Part shown: positions 8,727 through 17,764 of the stretch, piece after piece
Numbering within the stretch: position 1 is the stretch's first letter
Layout: the number at the start of each line of letters is the position of its first letter
Source: Tunturiibacter gelidiferens
Lineage (GTDB): Bacteria; Acidobacteriota; Terriglobia; Terriglobales; Acidobacteriaceae
Direction: 5' to 3'
DNA length: 64,000 nt
Assembly (NCBI RefSeq): GCF_014201335.1
Contig: NZ_JACHEB010000006.1
Coordinates: 1-64,000 of the forward strand
Position numbers and translations under genes: made by a program
The notes under the pieces: model-generated
What the model saw: only the letters and a program-made list of their open reading frames with translations
The model's database searches: none
Told to the model about the DNA's origin: nothing

Positions 8727-10311
8727 GAAGCTCTCCCTTTGCAGGTTGGTAGGTCTCGGCCTCGATGGGGTGGATACCTGCAGATGCAAGACTCTCCAGC
8801 ACATCCACCGGCAAAGCCCTTTCAAGCAGGACAATCAGCCCCAGCGATAACAAGCTGTGGAGAATCGCCGCATCGTCGATCTGCGTTCTTACCACCTGCG
8901 TGCCTGCTGCTATCAGCCGCTCTTCCACATCGCGCGAAATCACTGTACCGCGCGTATCGAGGAGCAACACCCCGCGCGGCTGCGGCCTGGATGACCCGCT
9001 TGAAAGGCTGCTTCGGATCATCCCCGCGGCCAACGTGGCGTTGGTCTGCGGATGGATCAGGATGAAGCTGCCCGAGGCGCGGTTTTCAGCATAGGCATCG
9101 GAGAAGATCGGCAGCGTCAACTCGATCTCAACGACGCCGATGTCATTCATGCCAAGTGTGCTTACAGCCTCCTCAGCCAGTGTGTGGACATTGGTGCGCT
9201 GCACAACCCGCGTGATGCGAGCACTGCGCATCGACGCGCCGTGCTTCAACAGGTACGGTCGATGTGTCTCCAGTCGCTGGTTGTCGAACCACACGAGCAA
9301 AGCTTTCAGTGAGGTCGCTTGTTGCGGAGCGCGCTGAGGCTCCGACAGAAGATCGCCACGGCTGATGTCGAGCTCGTCTTCGAGGGTTAACGCGATAGAG
9401 AGCGGGGCACGGGCTTCTTCGAGATCGCCATCGAAGGTGGTGATGGAGGCAACGCGGCTACTGCGGCCTGAGGGCAGCACGGTGATAAGGTCGCCCTTGC
9501 GAATGGTGCCTGCGGAGATCTGCCCGGCGAAGCCACGGTAATTTTGGTCGGGGCGGATGACGCGTTGGACGGGCATACGGAAGGGCTGTGTCGCAATATC
9601 GGTCCCTACGGGTACGGACTCGAGATGCTCCAGCAGCGTGGGCCCTTCATACCAGGACATCCGCGTGGAGCGGTCGACGACGTTGTCGCCTTCAAGTGCG
9701 CTGACTGGAATGGTTAGGAGAGCGTGGCTACCGACTTGTTCGACCAGCGTCTGCAACTCGGCTGTGATCTTACGGTAGACATCTTCTGAGAACCCAACAA
9801 GGTCCATCTTGTTGATGGCCGCGACTAAGTGCCGCGTGCCGAGCAGCGAAGCAATGTACGCATGTCGTCGCGACTGTGTGAGGATGCCCTTGCGCGCGTC
9901 GATCAGGATAATGGCGAGGTCTGCGGTAGAGGCGCCGGTCGCCATGTTGCGCGTGTACTGCTCGTGGCCAGGAGTGTCCGCGATGATGAATTTGCGTCGC
10001 TGCGTTGAGAAGTACCGGTATGCCACATCGATGGTGATGCCTTGTTCGCGTTCTGCGCGGAGTCCGTCGGTGAGCAACGCAAAGTCGATCGTCGGTCTCA
10101 GGCTCACCTGCTTGCCGGTGACTGCGCGTACTTGGTCTTCATACACGTTGCGCGAGTCATACAAAAGCCGCCCGATCAGCGTGGACTTTCCGTCGTCCAC
10201 ACTCCCTGCAGTGCTGAAACGCAACAGATCCTTCGCTGCCTCCGCCGCCAGGAACTCGTCGATGGCAAAGCCATTGTCCTCGATCTGCGGGATAGCCTCC
10301 TGCGTCGTCAT
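8716..10311 (-). CDS. cysN: Sulfate adenylyltransferase subunit 1 (GTPase)
   Basis: With CysD this 531-residue GTPase makes APS from sulfate and ATP. EF-Tu-like motifs are the P-loop GSVDDGKST (36-44), DTPGHEQYT (112-120) and NKMD (167-170), followed by two beta-barrel domains to about residue 425. A CysN alone normally ends near 470, and CysNC fusions carry about 170 more residues of APS kinase. Here only about 85 extra residues follow (447-531). They resemble an APS kinase with the P-loop replaced (LLLDTRGTVISRDVEERL) and the middle deleted, keeping a strand like LGLIVLLERALP. A dead kinase remnant fits an organism that reduces APS directly with the neighbouring CysH. Confidence 0.93.
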   Translation of the reverse strand: MTTQEAIPQIEDNGFAIDEFLAAEAAKDLLRFSTAGSVDDGKSTLIGRLLYDSRNVYEDQVRAVTGKQVSLRPTIDFALLTDGLRAEREQGITIDVAYRYFSTQRRKFIIADTPGHEQYTRNMATGASTADLAIILIDARKGILTQSRRHAYIASLLGTRHLVAAINKMDLVGFSEDVYRKITAELQTLVEQVGSHALLTIPVSALEGDNVVDRSTRMSWYEGPTLLEHLESVPVGTDIATQPFRMPVQRVIRPDQNYRGFAGQISAGTIRKGDLITVLPSGRSSRVASITTFDGDLEEARAPLSIALTLEDELDISRGDLLSEPQRAPQQATSLKALLVWFDNQRLETHRPYLLKHGASMRSARITRVVQRTNVHTLAEEAVSTLGMNDIGVVEIELTLPIFSDAYAENRASGSFILIHPQTNATLAAGMIRSSLSSGSSRPQPRGVLLLDTRGTVISRDVEERLIAAGTQVVRTQIDDAAILHSLLSLGLIVLLERALPVDVLESLASAGIHPIEAETYQPAKGELHGQ

Positions 10312-11277
10312 CTAGAAATAGCCCTCGCGTTTCTTGATCTCCATCGATCCATCCGTATCATGGTCTATGACGCGATTTGCACGTTCTGACGATCGGAACG
10401 ACACCAGCTCGGCGATGATCTTTGGAATGGTATCGGCGTCGGAGCGAATGGCTCCCGTACACGGGCTGCAGCCAAGTGACCGCAGCCGTGACCGCACCCA
10501 TTGTTCTTCGCCAGGCAGGCTATTCAAGAAGCTCTGCTCCACTGGAATCAGGCTGTTGCCGCGCACGATCATGCGCCGCTCCTTAGCGAAATACAGTGGC
10601 ACAATTGGTATCTCTTCCAGCAGGATGTAATGCCAGATGTCGAGCTCCGTCCAGTTTGACAGCGGAAAGACCCGGATGCTCTCACCCGGTGAGATCCGAG
10701 CGTTGTAGAGGTTCCACACCTCTGGACGTTGGTTCTTGGGATCCCACTGCCCGGCGCGATCTCGGAATGAAAATATCCGCTCCTTGGCGCGTGACTTTTC
10801 TTCGTCGCGGCGAGCCCCGCCGAAGGCTGCATCAAAACCATAGTGACGCAGGCCATCAAGCAAAGCTGTCGTTTTAAGCAATCCGCAACAGCGTTGCGTG
10901 CCCAGTGCGACGGGGTTGGCTCCGTCAGCTAACGCCTGCTCGTTGCGCCAGACACGCAGGTCGAGGCTAAGCTCGCGTGCGATCGAATCGCGAAACGCAA
11001 TCATTTCGCGGAACTTATAGCCGGTGTCCACATGGAGAAGAGGGAACGGGATTGGCCCTGGAAAGAACGCTTTCTGCGCCAATCGCAGCATGACGGCAGA
11101 ATCTTTACCGATGGAATACAGCATCACTGGCTTCTGAAACTCGGCGGCAACCTCGCGGAAGATGTGAATGCTCTCGGCCTCGAGCAACTTAAGATGACTC
11201 AAGCCAATCGCGGGGGTAAGAGTTTCAACCCGTTGAGCTGGTGTCGCGGGATATGCGGGATGGATAGGGGCAAGCAT
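10312..11277 (-). CDS. cysD: Sulfate adenylyltransferase subunit 2
   Basis: This is the catalytic subunit of ATP sulfurylase, a PP-loop protein that adenylates sulfate. The SIGKDS PP-motif lies at 55-60 and the family block [18 protein letters not shown] follows further on. The ATG at 11277 ([17 protein letters not shown]) gives 321 residues, close to the family's usual 300. A longer open reading to 11433 exists but would add 52 residues without family likeness. The stop TAG is followed at once by the ATG of cysN. It is the first gene of the operon; the 250 bases upstream hold a TTGACA (minus strand, 11506-11511) and a CCGCAA/TTGCGG hairpin (11421-11438). Confidence 0.94.
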   Translation of the reverse strand: MLAPIHPAYPATPAQRVETLTPAIGLSHLKLLEAESIHIFREVAAEFQKPVMLYSIGKDSAVMLRLAQKAFFPGPIPFPLLHVDTGYKFREMIAFRDSIARELSLDLRVWRNEQALADGANPVALGTQRCCGLLKTTALLDGLRHYGFDAAFGGARRDEEKSRAKERIFSFRDRAGQWDPKNQRPEVWNLYNARISPGESIRVFPLSNWTELDIWHYILLEEIPIVPLYFAKERRMIVRGNSLIPVEQSFLNSLPGEEQWVRSRLRSLGCSPCTGAIRSDADTIPKIIAELVSFRSSERANRVIDHDTDGSMEIKKREGYF

Positions 11278-11505
11278 GCCAGGAAAATGCCTTTGAAAGG
11301 TTGTTTGAACTGAAAGAGAAAACCCACATAACCGGAACGGTGCGTGGGCGTTTGCGTCGAAGAGTTGTGCGATGGTTAAAAGTCTATCGACAACACTCAC
11401 ACCCACGGAGACACGCCATACCGCAACAAGCATTGCGGCGCATACAACAGGCAGTCAGGATCGCGTGAGCGTTCATTGTCTTAGCGTGGACGACTGCGGG
11501 TCATT

Positions 11506-11511
11506 TGTCAA
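11506..11511 (-). promoter_or_regulatory. Possible -35 box for the cysD operon
   Basis: TTGACA is present on the minus strand about 230 bases before cysD. No good -10 box is found at 16-18 bases, so this is only a candidate. Confidence 0.2.
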
Positions 11512-11532
11512 GGCAAAGCGCCCCAACACTAC

Positions 11533-11561
11533 TTGACACGAATTTCCCCTACCGCTACCTT
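11533..11561 (+). promoter_or_regulatory. Candidate promoter of the TonB-receptor leader
   Basis: A perfect TTGACA (11533-11538) is followed after 17 bases by TACCTT (11556-11561), a weak -10. Transcription from here would start near 11568 and give a leader of some 350 bases before the receptor start at 11924. Confidence 0.45.
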
Positions 11562-11567
11562 CAGGTC

Positions 11568-11745
11568 AGTGATGAAGCTCTCCGCTCATATCGCCTGTTG
11601 TCTCCGTCGCATCTGTTGCGACATGACCTGTGCGTCGTGAGAGCTCTCCTGTGACCCTTCTACCCTGATCGAAAGATAGAGCGAAGCAATAACTGGATAG
11701 TCCCAAGACCACGCAAAGGCGCATTGCTTGCGTGGGTTTTTTGAC
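11568..11745 (+). ncRNA. Structured leader, candidate cis-regulatory RNA
   Basis: Between the promoter candidate and the receptor gene the RNA can fold. AGCTCTC (11576-11582) pairs with GAGAGCT (11639-11645) and encloses a perfect hairpin GTCGCA-tctgt-TGCGAC (11606-11622). Downstream lies an intrinsic terminator (11709-11743). A closed stem followed by a terminator ahead of the coding region is the layout of transcriptional attenuators and riboswitches. No known riboswitch consensus (SAM-I, cobalamin, TPP, c-di-GMP) was recognised. The ligand, if any, is unknown; the divergent sulfate operon makes a sulfur compound a reasonable guess. Confidence 0.4.
11709..11743 (+). terminator. Intrinsic terminator in the receptor leader
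   Basis: CCACGCAA (11709-11716) and TTGCGTGG (11728-11735) form a perfect 8-bp stem with an 11-base loop, followed by GTTTTTTG. It sits about 180 bases before the receptor start, so it would stop leader transcription unless antiterminated. Confidence 0.75.
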
Positions 11746-11923
11746 CTTTGAACTCAGACGAAAACATGCCCATCGAACACAATCCGCGAAGCCTCGGCAC
11801 TATGACCTCAACAGCCATGCGCTGTTGTTGACGTCTATTTGTCGCACTGCACTCTTCCCTAGCAACCAAATATCTCGACGCTCCAGCATCGAGCATTCCG
11901 CTTTGCTTCTCCGGAGGATCACC

Positions 11924-14900
11924 TTGTCTCGACTGTCTAATGCAATTCTATCTTCAGTTCTTGCGCTAACCCCAATCGCGATCAACGCCCAGGTCGTCGG
12001 TGGCTCTATCGGCGGTATCGTCACCGACCCCTCCGGCGCAAACGTTAACGGCGCTCAGGTCGTCATCCACAACACTGACAATGGTGCGGAGCGCGCACTA
12101 ACGACCGGCACGGACGGCCGCTACATCGCACCTTCACTGCCCGCGGGTCTCTACAATTTGCTCATCAAGGCGAAAGGCTTCGGCCCTCAGCAGCGCTCAG
12201 GCGTTGCGCTCACGGTAGGCCAGGTGAACGAGGTTGATGTAGCGTTCTCAGTTGGAACTGTGACACAAACTGTGGATGTGGAAGACACACCACGGGCGGT
12301 CAACATCTCGACGCAACAGACCTCCGGCCTGGTCGACTCGCGTCAAGTGAAAGAGCTTCCGCTTAACGGCCGCAGCTACGATCAACTCCTCACGCTCAAT
12401 CCAGGTACCGTGAACTACACGAACCAGCGCTCCGGTGGCGTGGGCACGTCGAATTCGTCGGTCGGCAGTATGTTCTCCGTCTCCGGCAGGCGTCCCCAGG
12501 ACAATCTCTTTCTCCTCAACGGCATCGAATACACCGGAGCTTCGCTCATCAACACCACCCCCGGCGGTACGTCGGGACAACTCCTTGGCATCGACGGAAT
12601 ACGCGAGTTCAACGTCGTCAGCGACACCTACTCCGCCGAGTACGGCAAGCGCGATGGCGCACAAATCTCGATCGTCACCAGCGGCGGGACGAACCGACTC
12701 CACGGTTCGATCTTCGAGTTCGCGCGCAACAGCTTCTTCGACGCCCGAAATTATTTCGATGGAAACCACATTCCAGAATTCCAGCGTAATAACTTCGGTG
12801 CCGCGCTTGGCGGTCCGATTCGAAAAGACAAGCTTTTTCTCTTCGCAAACTACGAAGGCTACCGGCAGAACCTTGGTGAATCCATTGTCGCGCTGGTACC
12901 GGATTCAGCCTCTCGTGCCAAGGCTGTTGCCAGCGTCAAACCGCTGCTGAACCTGTGGCCCGTTGCGAATGGCCCGGAGATCACGACGAACGGGGTCGCC
13001 AGCGGCATCGCTACTTACACCGGTACGGCACCGCAACATATACGTGAGGACTTCGGCACCACTCGCCTGGACTATACCCTGAGCCAGAAGGACAACCTCT
13101 CTGCCATCTACACGGTCGACGATTCCTATGCCAATTCGCCCAATTCCAATCCATACTCTTATGTGGACGAGAGTTTGCGCGAGCAAGTGTTCAGCGCACA
13201 GGAACAACATGTTTTCTCACGCGGAGTGAACGTCGCCCGGGTCGGCTTCTCGCGCTCGACCTTCTATTTCTACGGATATGTTCCCGCCGAAGTGCAGGCG
13301 CTCACTCCGAGTGTGCGTCCGGGAGTGCCTACCTATGCCGTTGTCATCGCCGGCTCCACGGCCTCTAACGGGGCTTCCTCTATCACGGGTGCAGGAGCGA
13401 ACGTCGGCTCCAACAACGCGATCACCCGCAACCTCTTCACCGTCGATGACCACGTGTATTACACGATCGGCAAACACACTATTCAGGGCGGCGTCTGGCT
13501 GCAGCGCCTGCAGTCCAACGACAACCTCGCGCAGGACCAATACGGACAAGCCTCCTTCGCCTCGCTCAGCACATTCCTTGCGGGCTCGGTCAAAACCTTT
13601 ACCTATGCGCCCGAAACGACGGAACTCGGTTGGCGAACGCTTTTCGTCAATGGCTTCCTGGAGGACACATGGCGCATTTCGCCACGCTTTGAAGCCCGCA
13701 TCGGCTTTCGTAGCGAGTCTTCGACCGGCTGGAGCGAGTCGCAGTCCCGAGCTAGCATCTACACATTTGTGAACAATGTGATCAGCACCAATCCCACCAG
13801 CGGCCTTTCCAATGCACTGACCAATAACCGGGCGCTCTTCCTGCCGGAGCCGCGCGTCGGATTCGCATGGAACATCTTCGGCGACGGCCGAACCAGTATT
13901 ACAGGCGGTGTGGGTTTTCATCACTCTCTGCTCGACGCTTTGGACTATCGTCTCGATCAGGCTGCGCCCTACAACACCGTCTACTCCTACAGCAGCACAA
14001 CGGTTGCCAAACCGACCAGCGGTGCCGGGCTTGTCTCTCCTTCTACCGTCGACACGGGAATCTCGACGCCTGCGCTCCTCGCTTACGATCTAAAGATCGA
14101 GCAACAGTTATCCCCGTTCACATCGATCTCCGTCGGTTATGTAGGCTCACACAGCTATCACCAGATCCTCAATGGGGACCTGAACGCGCCTGCCTATGTT
14201 GTGCTTCCCAACAGTCGGATCTTTTATCCAGCCGCTGGGACGCCTGCCTCACCGGCAGCTCCAGTCAAGGCAAACCCAGCTGTAGCCAACACCACGTCCT
14301 GGTGGTCGGGCGGCTCCGGCAACTACAACGCGCTGGTCGTGGATGTGCGTCACAACTTTGCCCATGGCCTTCAAATCCGTGGGAACTACACTTGGGCGAA
14401 GAACCTCGACGACGGCTCGGCGTGGAACACCTCGGTCTCCTCAAACACGCCTGCATTTGTCTCTGTCCCGGCGCTCCCGCAACTGGACTACGGTCCTGCT
14501 GCTACCGACATCCGCAACGCCGCGGCCATCAATGCGACCTATGAACTTCCCTTTGGCAATGGAAAAGCCTTTTTTAGCAACTCAGGTACGCTCACTCGAC
14601 GCGTTGTCTCCGGCTGGTCCATAGCCTCCATCGCAAACATCCTCAGCGGTTTTCCCTTCTCCCCGCAGCTCGGGTACAACCCAACTGGTTCTGGCGATAC
14701 GCGCAATCCCGTGCGGCCCGACATAAACCCGAACTTCAGCGTCCCACTCTACATCCACGGAACCACAGCTCAGCGCGCAGCGCTATATTTCAACCCCAAT
14801 GCTTTCTCCGCGCCGGCTGCGGGGTTCGTGGGCGATGTGCGCCGCGACTCGCTGACTGGTCCCGGCTTTGCCAACTGGGACTTTTCCCTGCTGAAGTCCA

Positions 14901-15124
14901 CTCAAATCAAGGAGGGCACGCAGCTTCAGTTCCGCGCGGAGTTCTTCAACATTCTCAATCACACCAACCTTCAGCTGCCCAATGAAGTTGTCTACTCATC
15001 CGGACCGACGCAGGGGACTATTGCCAATCAAAACGCTGCTGCCACCTTCGGCTCGCCAGGAGTCATCTCAGCAACAGCCAACACAAGCCGACAGATTCAA
15101 TTGGGAGCGAAGATACTATTTTGA
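11924..15124 (+). CDS. Oar-like TonB-dependent outer-membrane receptor
   Basis: This 1066-residue receptor imports an unknown large substrate across the outer membrane using TonB energy. The start is a TTG at 11924, seven bases after CCGGAGG; it begins a clear signal peptide (AILSSVLALTPIAINAQ), whereas the open frame further upstream has no such features. After the signal comes a carboxypeptidase-regulatory-like beta domain (GGIVTDPSGANVNGAQVVI, about 27-110). The plug follows (LPLNGRSYDQLL, about 150), then a long barrel ending in the aromatic signature QLGAKILF. It diverges from the cysDNH operon and has its own leader with a terminator. Such receptors are expanded in soil Acidobacteriota; sugars or peptides are likely substrates. 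Confidence 0.88.
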   Translation: MSRLSNAILSSVLALTPIAINAQVVGGSIGGIVTDPSGANVNGAQVVIHNTDNGAERALTTGTDGRYIAPSLPAGLYNLLIKAKGFGPQQRSGVALTVGQVNEVDVAFSVGTVTQTVDVEDTPRAVNISTQQTSGLVDSRQVKELPLNGRSYDQLLTLNPGTVNYTNQRSGGVGTSNSSVGSMFSVSGRRPQDNLFLLNGIEYTGASLINTTPGGTSGQLLGIDGIREFNVVSDTYSAEYGKRDGAQISIVTSGGTNRLHGSIFEFARNSFFDARNYFDGNHIPEFQRNNFGAALGGPIRKDKLFLFANYEGYRQNLGESIVALVPDSASRAKAVASVKPLLNLWPVANGPEITTNGVASGIATYTGTAPQHIREDFGTTRLDYTLSQKDNLSAIYTVDDSYANSPNSNPYSYVDESLREQVFSAQEQHVFSRGVNVARVGFSRSTFYFYGYVPAEVQALTPSVRPGVPTYAVVIAGSTASNGASSITGAGANVGSNNAITRNLFTVDDHVYYTIGKHTIQGGVWLQRLQSNDNLAQDQYGQASFASLSTFLAGSVKTFTYAPETTELGWRTLFVNGFLEDTWRISPRFEARIGFRSESSTGWSESQSRASIYTFVNNVISTNPTSGLSNALTNNRALFLPEPRVGFAWNIFGDGRTSITGGVGFHHSLLDALDYRLDQAAPYNTVYSYSSTTVAKPTSGAGLVSPSTVDTGISTPALLAYDLKIEQQLSPFTSISVGYVGSHSYHQILNGDLNAPAYVVLPNSRIFYPAAGTPASPAAPVKANPAVANTTSWWSGGSGNYNALVVDVRHNFAHGLQIRGNYTWAKNLDDGSAWNTSVSSNTPAFVSVPALPQLDYGPAATDIRNAAAINATYELPFGNGKAFFSNSGTLTRRVVSGWSIASIANILSGFPFSPQLGYNPTGSGDTRNPVRPDINPNFSVPLYIHGTTAQRAALYFNPNAFSAPAAGFVGDVRRDSLTGPGFANWDFSLLKSTQIKEGTQLQFRAEFFNILNHTNLQLPNEVVYSSGPTQGTIANQNAAATFGSPGVISATANTSRQIQLGAKILF

Positions 15125-15467
15125 TCGAATACTGAGGCCAAATTCTCAACGGAACCTTCAGCGGAAGACTGCAAGTATCAGTCCGACGGTATAGGGGGAG
15201 AAATGCTGGCAAATGGCCGGCTTGTCGGACAAGCGACGTACCGGAGTCCCCAGAAACGGGATATCCGGAAACTATGAATTGCCATAAGGAAACAGCAGGT
15301 TCCACGGAGCAGGATAAGAGCCGTCCTAGTATGGTCGTCGAAGTGACAGATTTTTGTTGTTCTCTGGATTTTCTGTGAACCGCATTTGTTGGGACTAAAC
15401 TGCCCTACGGGCAATTGTTTAGGTGCCTACACTGAGTCTGCGGAGCAGCTCGCATCAACCGCCGTGA
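15125..15467. other. Intergenic region without a recognisable gene
   Basis: This stretch lies between the end of the receptor and the convergent CadD gene. It holds a weak GCCC-tac-GGGC hairpin near 15400-15412 followed by a T-rich stretch. No protein family was recognised in any frame. Confidence 0.4.
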
Positions 15468-16043
15468 TCAGAACAGGAGGATGTGAACTCCGAGAGCGAT
15501 GAATACGAAGGGGACCAGGATGGTGCCGGCGCGGTTCACCGCGTTCAGGATAATTGGGTGGTTCCCAAGCCACTTCCCAATCATGCACCACAGGGCGACA
15601 AGAAACGCGTACGAGGTCAGGATCCAGCAAAGGTATTGGCGATTTACGCTGAAGAAAGGAATATAAACCGCTACGTTATCTGCCCCGTTAGACAGTGTGA
15701 CCAGGGCTATCGAAATGAGGCTTTGTCGATCCCCTTGTGTTCCTTTCGTTCCGGGCGGTCTAAAGAGCAAGACGAGGTGCTTTAGCCCTAATGCCAGAGG
15801 GACCAAACCTAATGCGCGAGTCCACTGATGAGGAATTACCAGTGTCGCGAGAAGCCCTGAACAGCTCAGAAGGATAATCGCCAGAAAACCTAGATATTGG
15901 CCTGCCACGATGTTCCGCGTCGGGACGCGACGGGCGAAAAAAAATGTGAGGAGCACGATGTCATCGATGTTGGTCGCCGCAAATGTGGTGACGCTGGCGG
16001 TAACGACTGCTGCAATGGCGTTCACTCTTTCCGAGGCTAGCAT
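15468..16043 (-). CDS. CadD-like cadmium/cation resistance transporter
   Basis: This 191-residue protein has five or six membrane segments and the family's opening [19 protein letters not shown], with acidic residues inside the first segment. The second half repeats the pattern with [15 protein letters not shown]. The family (LysE superfamily) exports cadmium or other small cations. It is a single gene transcribed away from the glutamate decarboxylase gene; no metal-responsive regulator lies beside it. The substrate is a family-level assignment. Confidence 0.85.
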   Translation of the reverse strand: MLASERVNAIAAVVTASVTTFAATNIDDIVLLTFFFARRVPTRNIVAGQYLGFLAIILLSCSGLLATLVIPHQWTRALGLVPLALGLKHLVLLFRPPGTKGTQGDRQSLISIALVTLSNGADNVAVYIPFFSVNRQYLCWILTSYAFLVALWCMIGKWLGNHPIILNAVNRAGTILVPFVFIALGVHILLF

Positions 16044-16248
16044 ACGAATCGGATTGCTCTGGAGAGAGCCAGGGAACTTCGGACAGGTGCTAACAACATC
16101 GAGGCTTGCGACTGATAAATTAGGGTCGCTACGCCAAACTTCGAAGATCGCACGGCAGGATTGGTTTGCGTTCGGTCAGTCACTCCCTCCTCTATCTTGT
16201 TCACCAGCGCATAGACACTTCGACTTTCAGAAAGACGGGAGAAAAATT

Positions 16249-17658
16249 ATGGCACTGCACAATACGGAAGAACTCCAAGCTGCCCCAACCAGTCAGATCG
16301 AGTCCCATGTTCTGGACCACGAGACCCAGACCTACGTATTCCCCGAAGTGAAGCAGAACCCGCAAACCGTCTACCAGACCATCCACGATCAACTCATCCT
16401 CGACGGCAACTCCCAGCAAAATCTTGCTACCTTCTGCACGACCTGGATCGAACCGGAAGTGAAGCAGCTGATGGACGAGTCCGCCGATAAGAACATGATC
16501 GATAAGGATGAATATCCGCAGACCGCGGCTATCGAAGAGCGCTGCGTTCACATGCTCGCCGATCTCTGGAACTCTCCGGAAGCCGCGAGCACCATCGGCT
16601 GCTCCACTACCGGCTCAAGCGAGGCGGCCATGCTCGGTGGACTTGCCCTCAAGTGGAAGTGGCGCAAACGCCGGCGCGCCGAGGGACAATCAGCCGATGC
16701 CCCGAACCTTGTCATGGGGCCTGTTCAGGTCTGCTGGCACAAATTCTGCCGCTACTTCGACGTCGAAATCCGCGAAGTTCCCATGGAAGGCGATCGTCTC
16801 CTGCTTACTCCCGAGGAAATTCTGAAACGCTGCGACGAAAACACCATCGGCGTTGTCGTCACACTTGGCGTTACGTTCACCCTTCAGTACGAGCCGGTCC
16901 ACGAGATCAGCGTAGCTCTCGACAAGTTGCATGCCGAGACCGGACTAGACGTACCTATCCATGTCGACGGAGCCAGCGGCGCTTTCCTGGCGCCCTTTAT
17001 CCAGCCCGATCTTCTCTGGGACTTCCGCCTGCCCCGCGTGAAATCCATCAATGCCTCTGGTCACAAATTTGGTCTCGCGCCGCTAGGCGTGGGCTGGGCG
17101 CTCTGGCGCGAGAAGGGCGATCTGCCCTCAGAACTGATCTTCGACGTAAACTACCTCGGCGGCAACATGCCAACCTTCGCGCTCAACTTCTCGCGGCCAG
17201 GCGGCGAGATCATCTGCCAGTACTACAATTTCCTACGCCTGGGCAAAGAGGGCTATCGTGAGATCCAGACTGAATGCTCTGCATTAGGCCGCTATCTTGC
17301 GGACAAGATCGCTGAATTTGGCCCTTTCAGGATTATTTACGATGGTGAAGGCGGAATCCCCGGACTCTGCTGGGAGTTGAAGGATCCATCCTCTTCAAAC
17401 TTCACCCTCTACGATTTCGCTGATCGTTTGCGTGAGCGAGGCTGGCTGGTTCCTGCCTACTCCATGCCGCCCAACCGCGAAGATCTGGTGATTCAGCGCA
17501 TCCTGATCCGTCACGGCTTCACGCTGGAGATGGCTGGGGAACTTCTCATTCAGATGCGGGGCGTCCTGGACGAATTCGCCCATCATCCACCAGGAGAACT
17601 GCTGACCGTTTCGCTCGCAAGCGCTGAATCGAGCGCGCATGATCACTCGGGCCGCTAG
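16249..17658 (+). CDS. gadB: Glutamate decarboxylase
   Basis: This PLP enzyme converts glutamate to GABA and consumes a proton. With the ATG at 16249 (after GGGAGA) it is 469 residues, almost the same as E. coli GadB (466); the open frame upstream to 15910 lies over the promoter and the cadD start. The PLP lysine is K273 in [18 protein letters not shown], and the [13 protein letters not shown] block at 238-250 and the [19 protein letters not shown] block are typical. No glutamate/GABA antiporter gene (gadC) lies beside it, so a role in acid resistance would need a transporter elsewhere. Confidence 0.95.
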   Translation: MALHNTEELQAAPTSQIESHVLDHETQTYVFPEVKQNPQTVYQTIHDQLILDGNSQQNLATFCTTWIEPEVKQLMDESADKNMIDKDEYPQTAAIEERCVHMLADLWNSPEAASTIGCSTTGSSEAAMLGGLALKWKWRKRRRAEGQSADAPNLVMGPVQVCWHKFCRYFDVEIREVPMEGDRLLLTPEEILKRCDENTIGVVVTLGVTFTLQYEPVHEISVALDKLHAETGLDVPIHVDGASGAFLAPFIQPDLLWDFRLPRVKSINASGHKFGLAPLGVGWALWREKGDLPSELIFDVNYLGGNMPTFALNFSRPGGEIICQYYNFLRLGKEGYREIQTECSALGRYLADKIAEFGPFRIIYDGEGGIPGLCWELKDPSSSNFTLYDFADRLRERGWLVPAYSMPPNREDLVIQRILIRHGFTLEMAGELLIQMRGVLDEFAHHPPGELLTVSLASAESSAHDHSGR

Positions 17659-17703
17659 TGTCTGGGAGAATGGGTTTTGGGAAGATGCCCGGTGCCGCCC
17701 AGG

Positions 17704-17737
17704 AAGCTTCGATCGCTAGCCGACTCGATCGAAGCTT
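17704..17737. terminator. Perfect 12-bp hairpin between convergent genes
   Basis: AAGCTTCGATCG (17704-17715) and CGATCGAAGCTT (17726-17737) are exact inverted copies around a 10-base loop. It lies between gadB and the convergent secreted-protein gene, so it could terminate both, though it lacks a long T run. Confidence 0.6.
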
Positions 17738-17764
17738 TGGGTGGAGTGGAGACGGTTAAGGCGA

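Noticed and set aside
11278-11433. 52-residue N-terminal extension of CysD
   Set aside because: It would lie in the regulatory region, has no family likeness and makes CysD longer than its homologues.
11568-11745. Known riboswitch class in the receptor leader
   Set aside because: I looked for the core motifs of SAM-I, cobalamin, TPP and c-di-GMP aptamers and did not find them; it is reported only as an unclassified leader.
11732-11923. Start of the TonB receptor at 11732
   Set aside because: The extra 64 residues precede the signal peptide and cover the terminator; the TTG at 11924 has CCGGAGG and starts the signal sequence.
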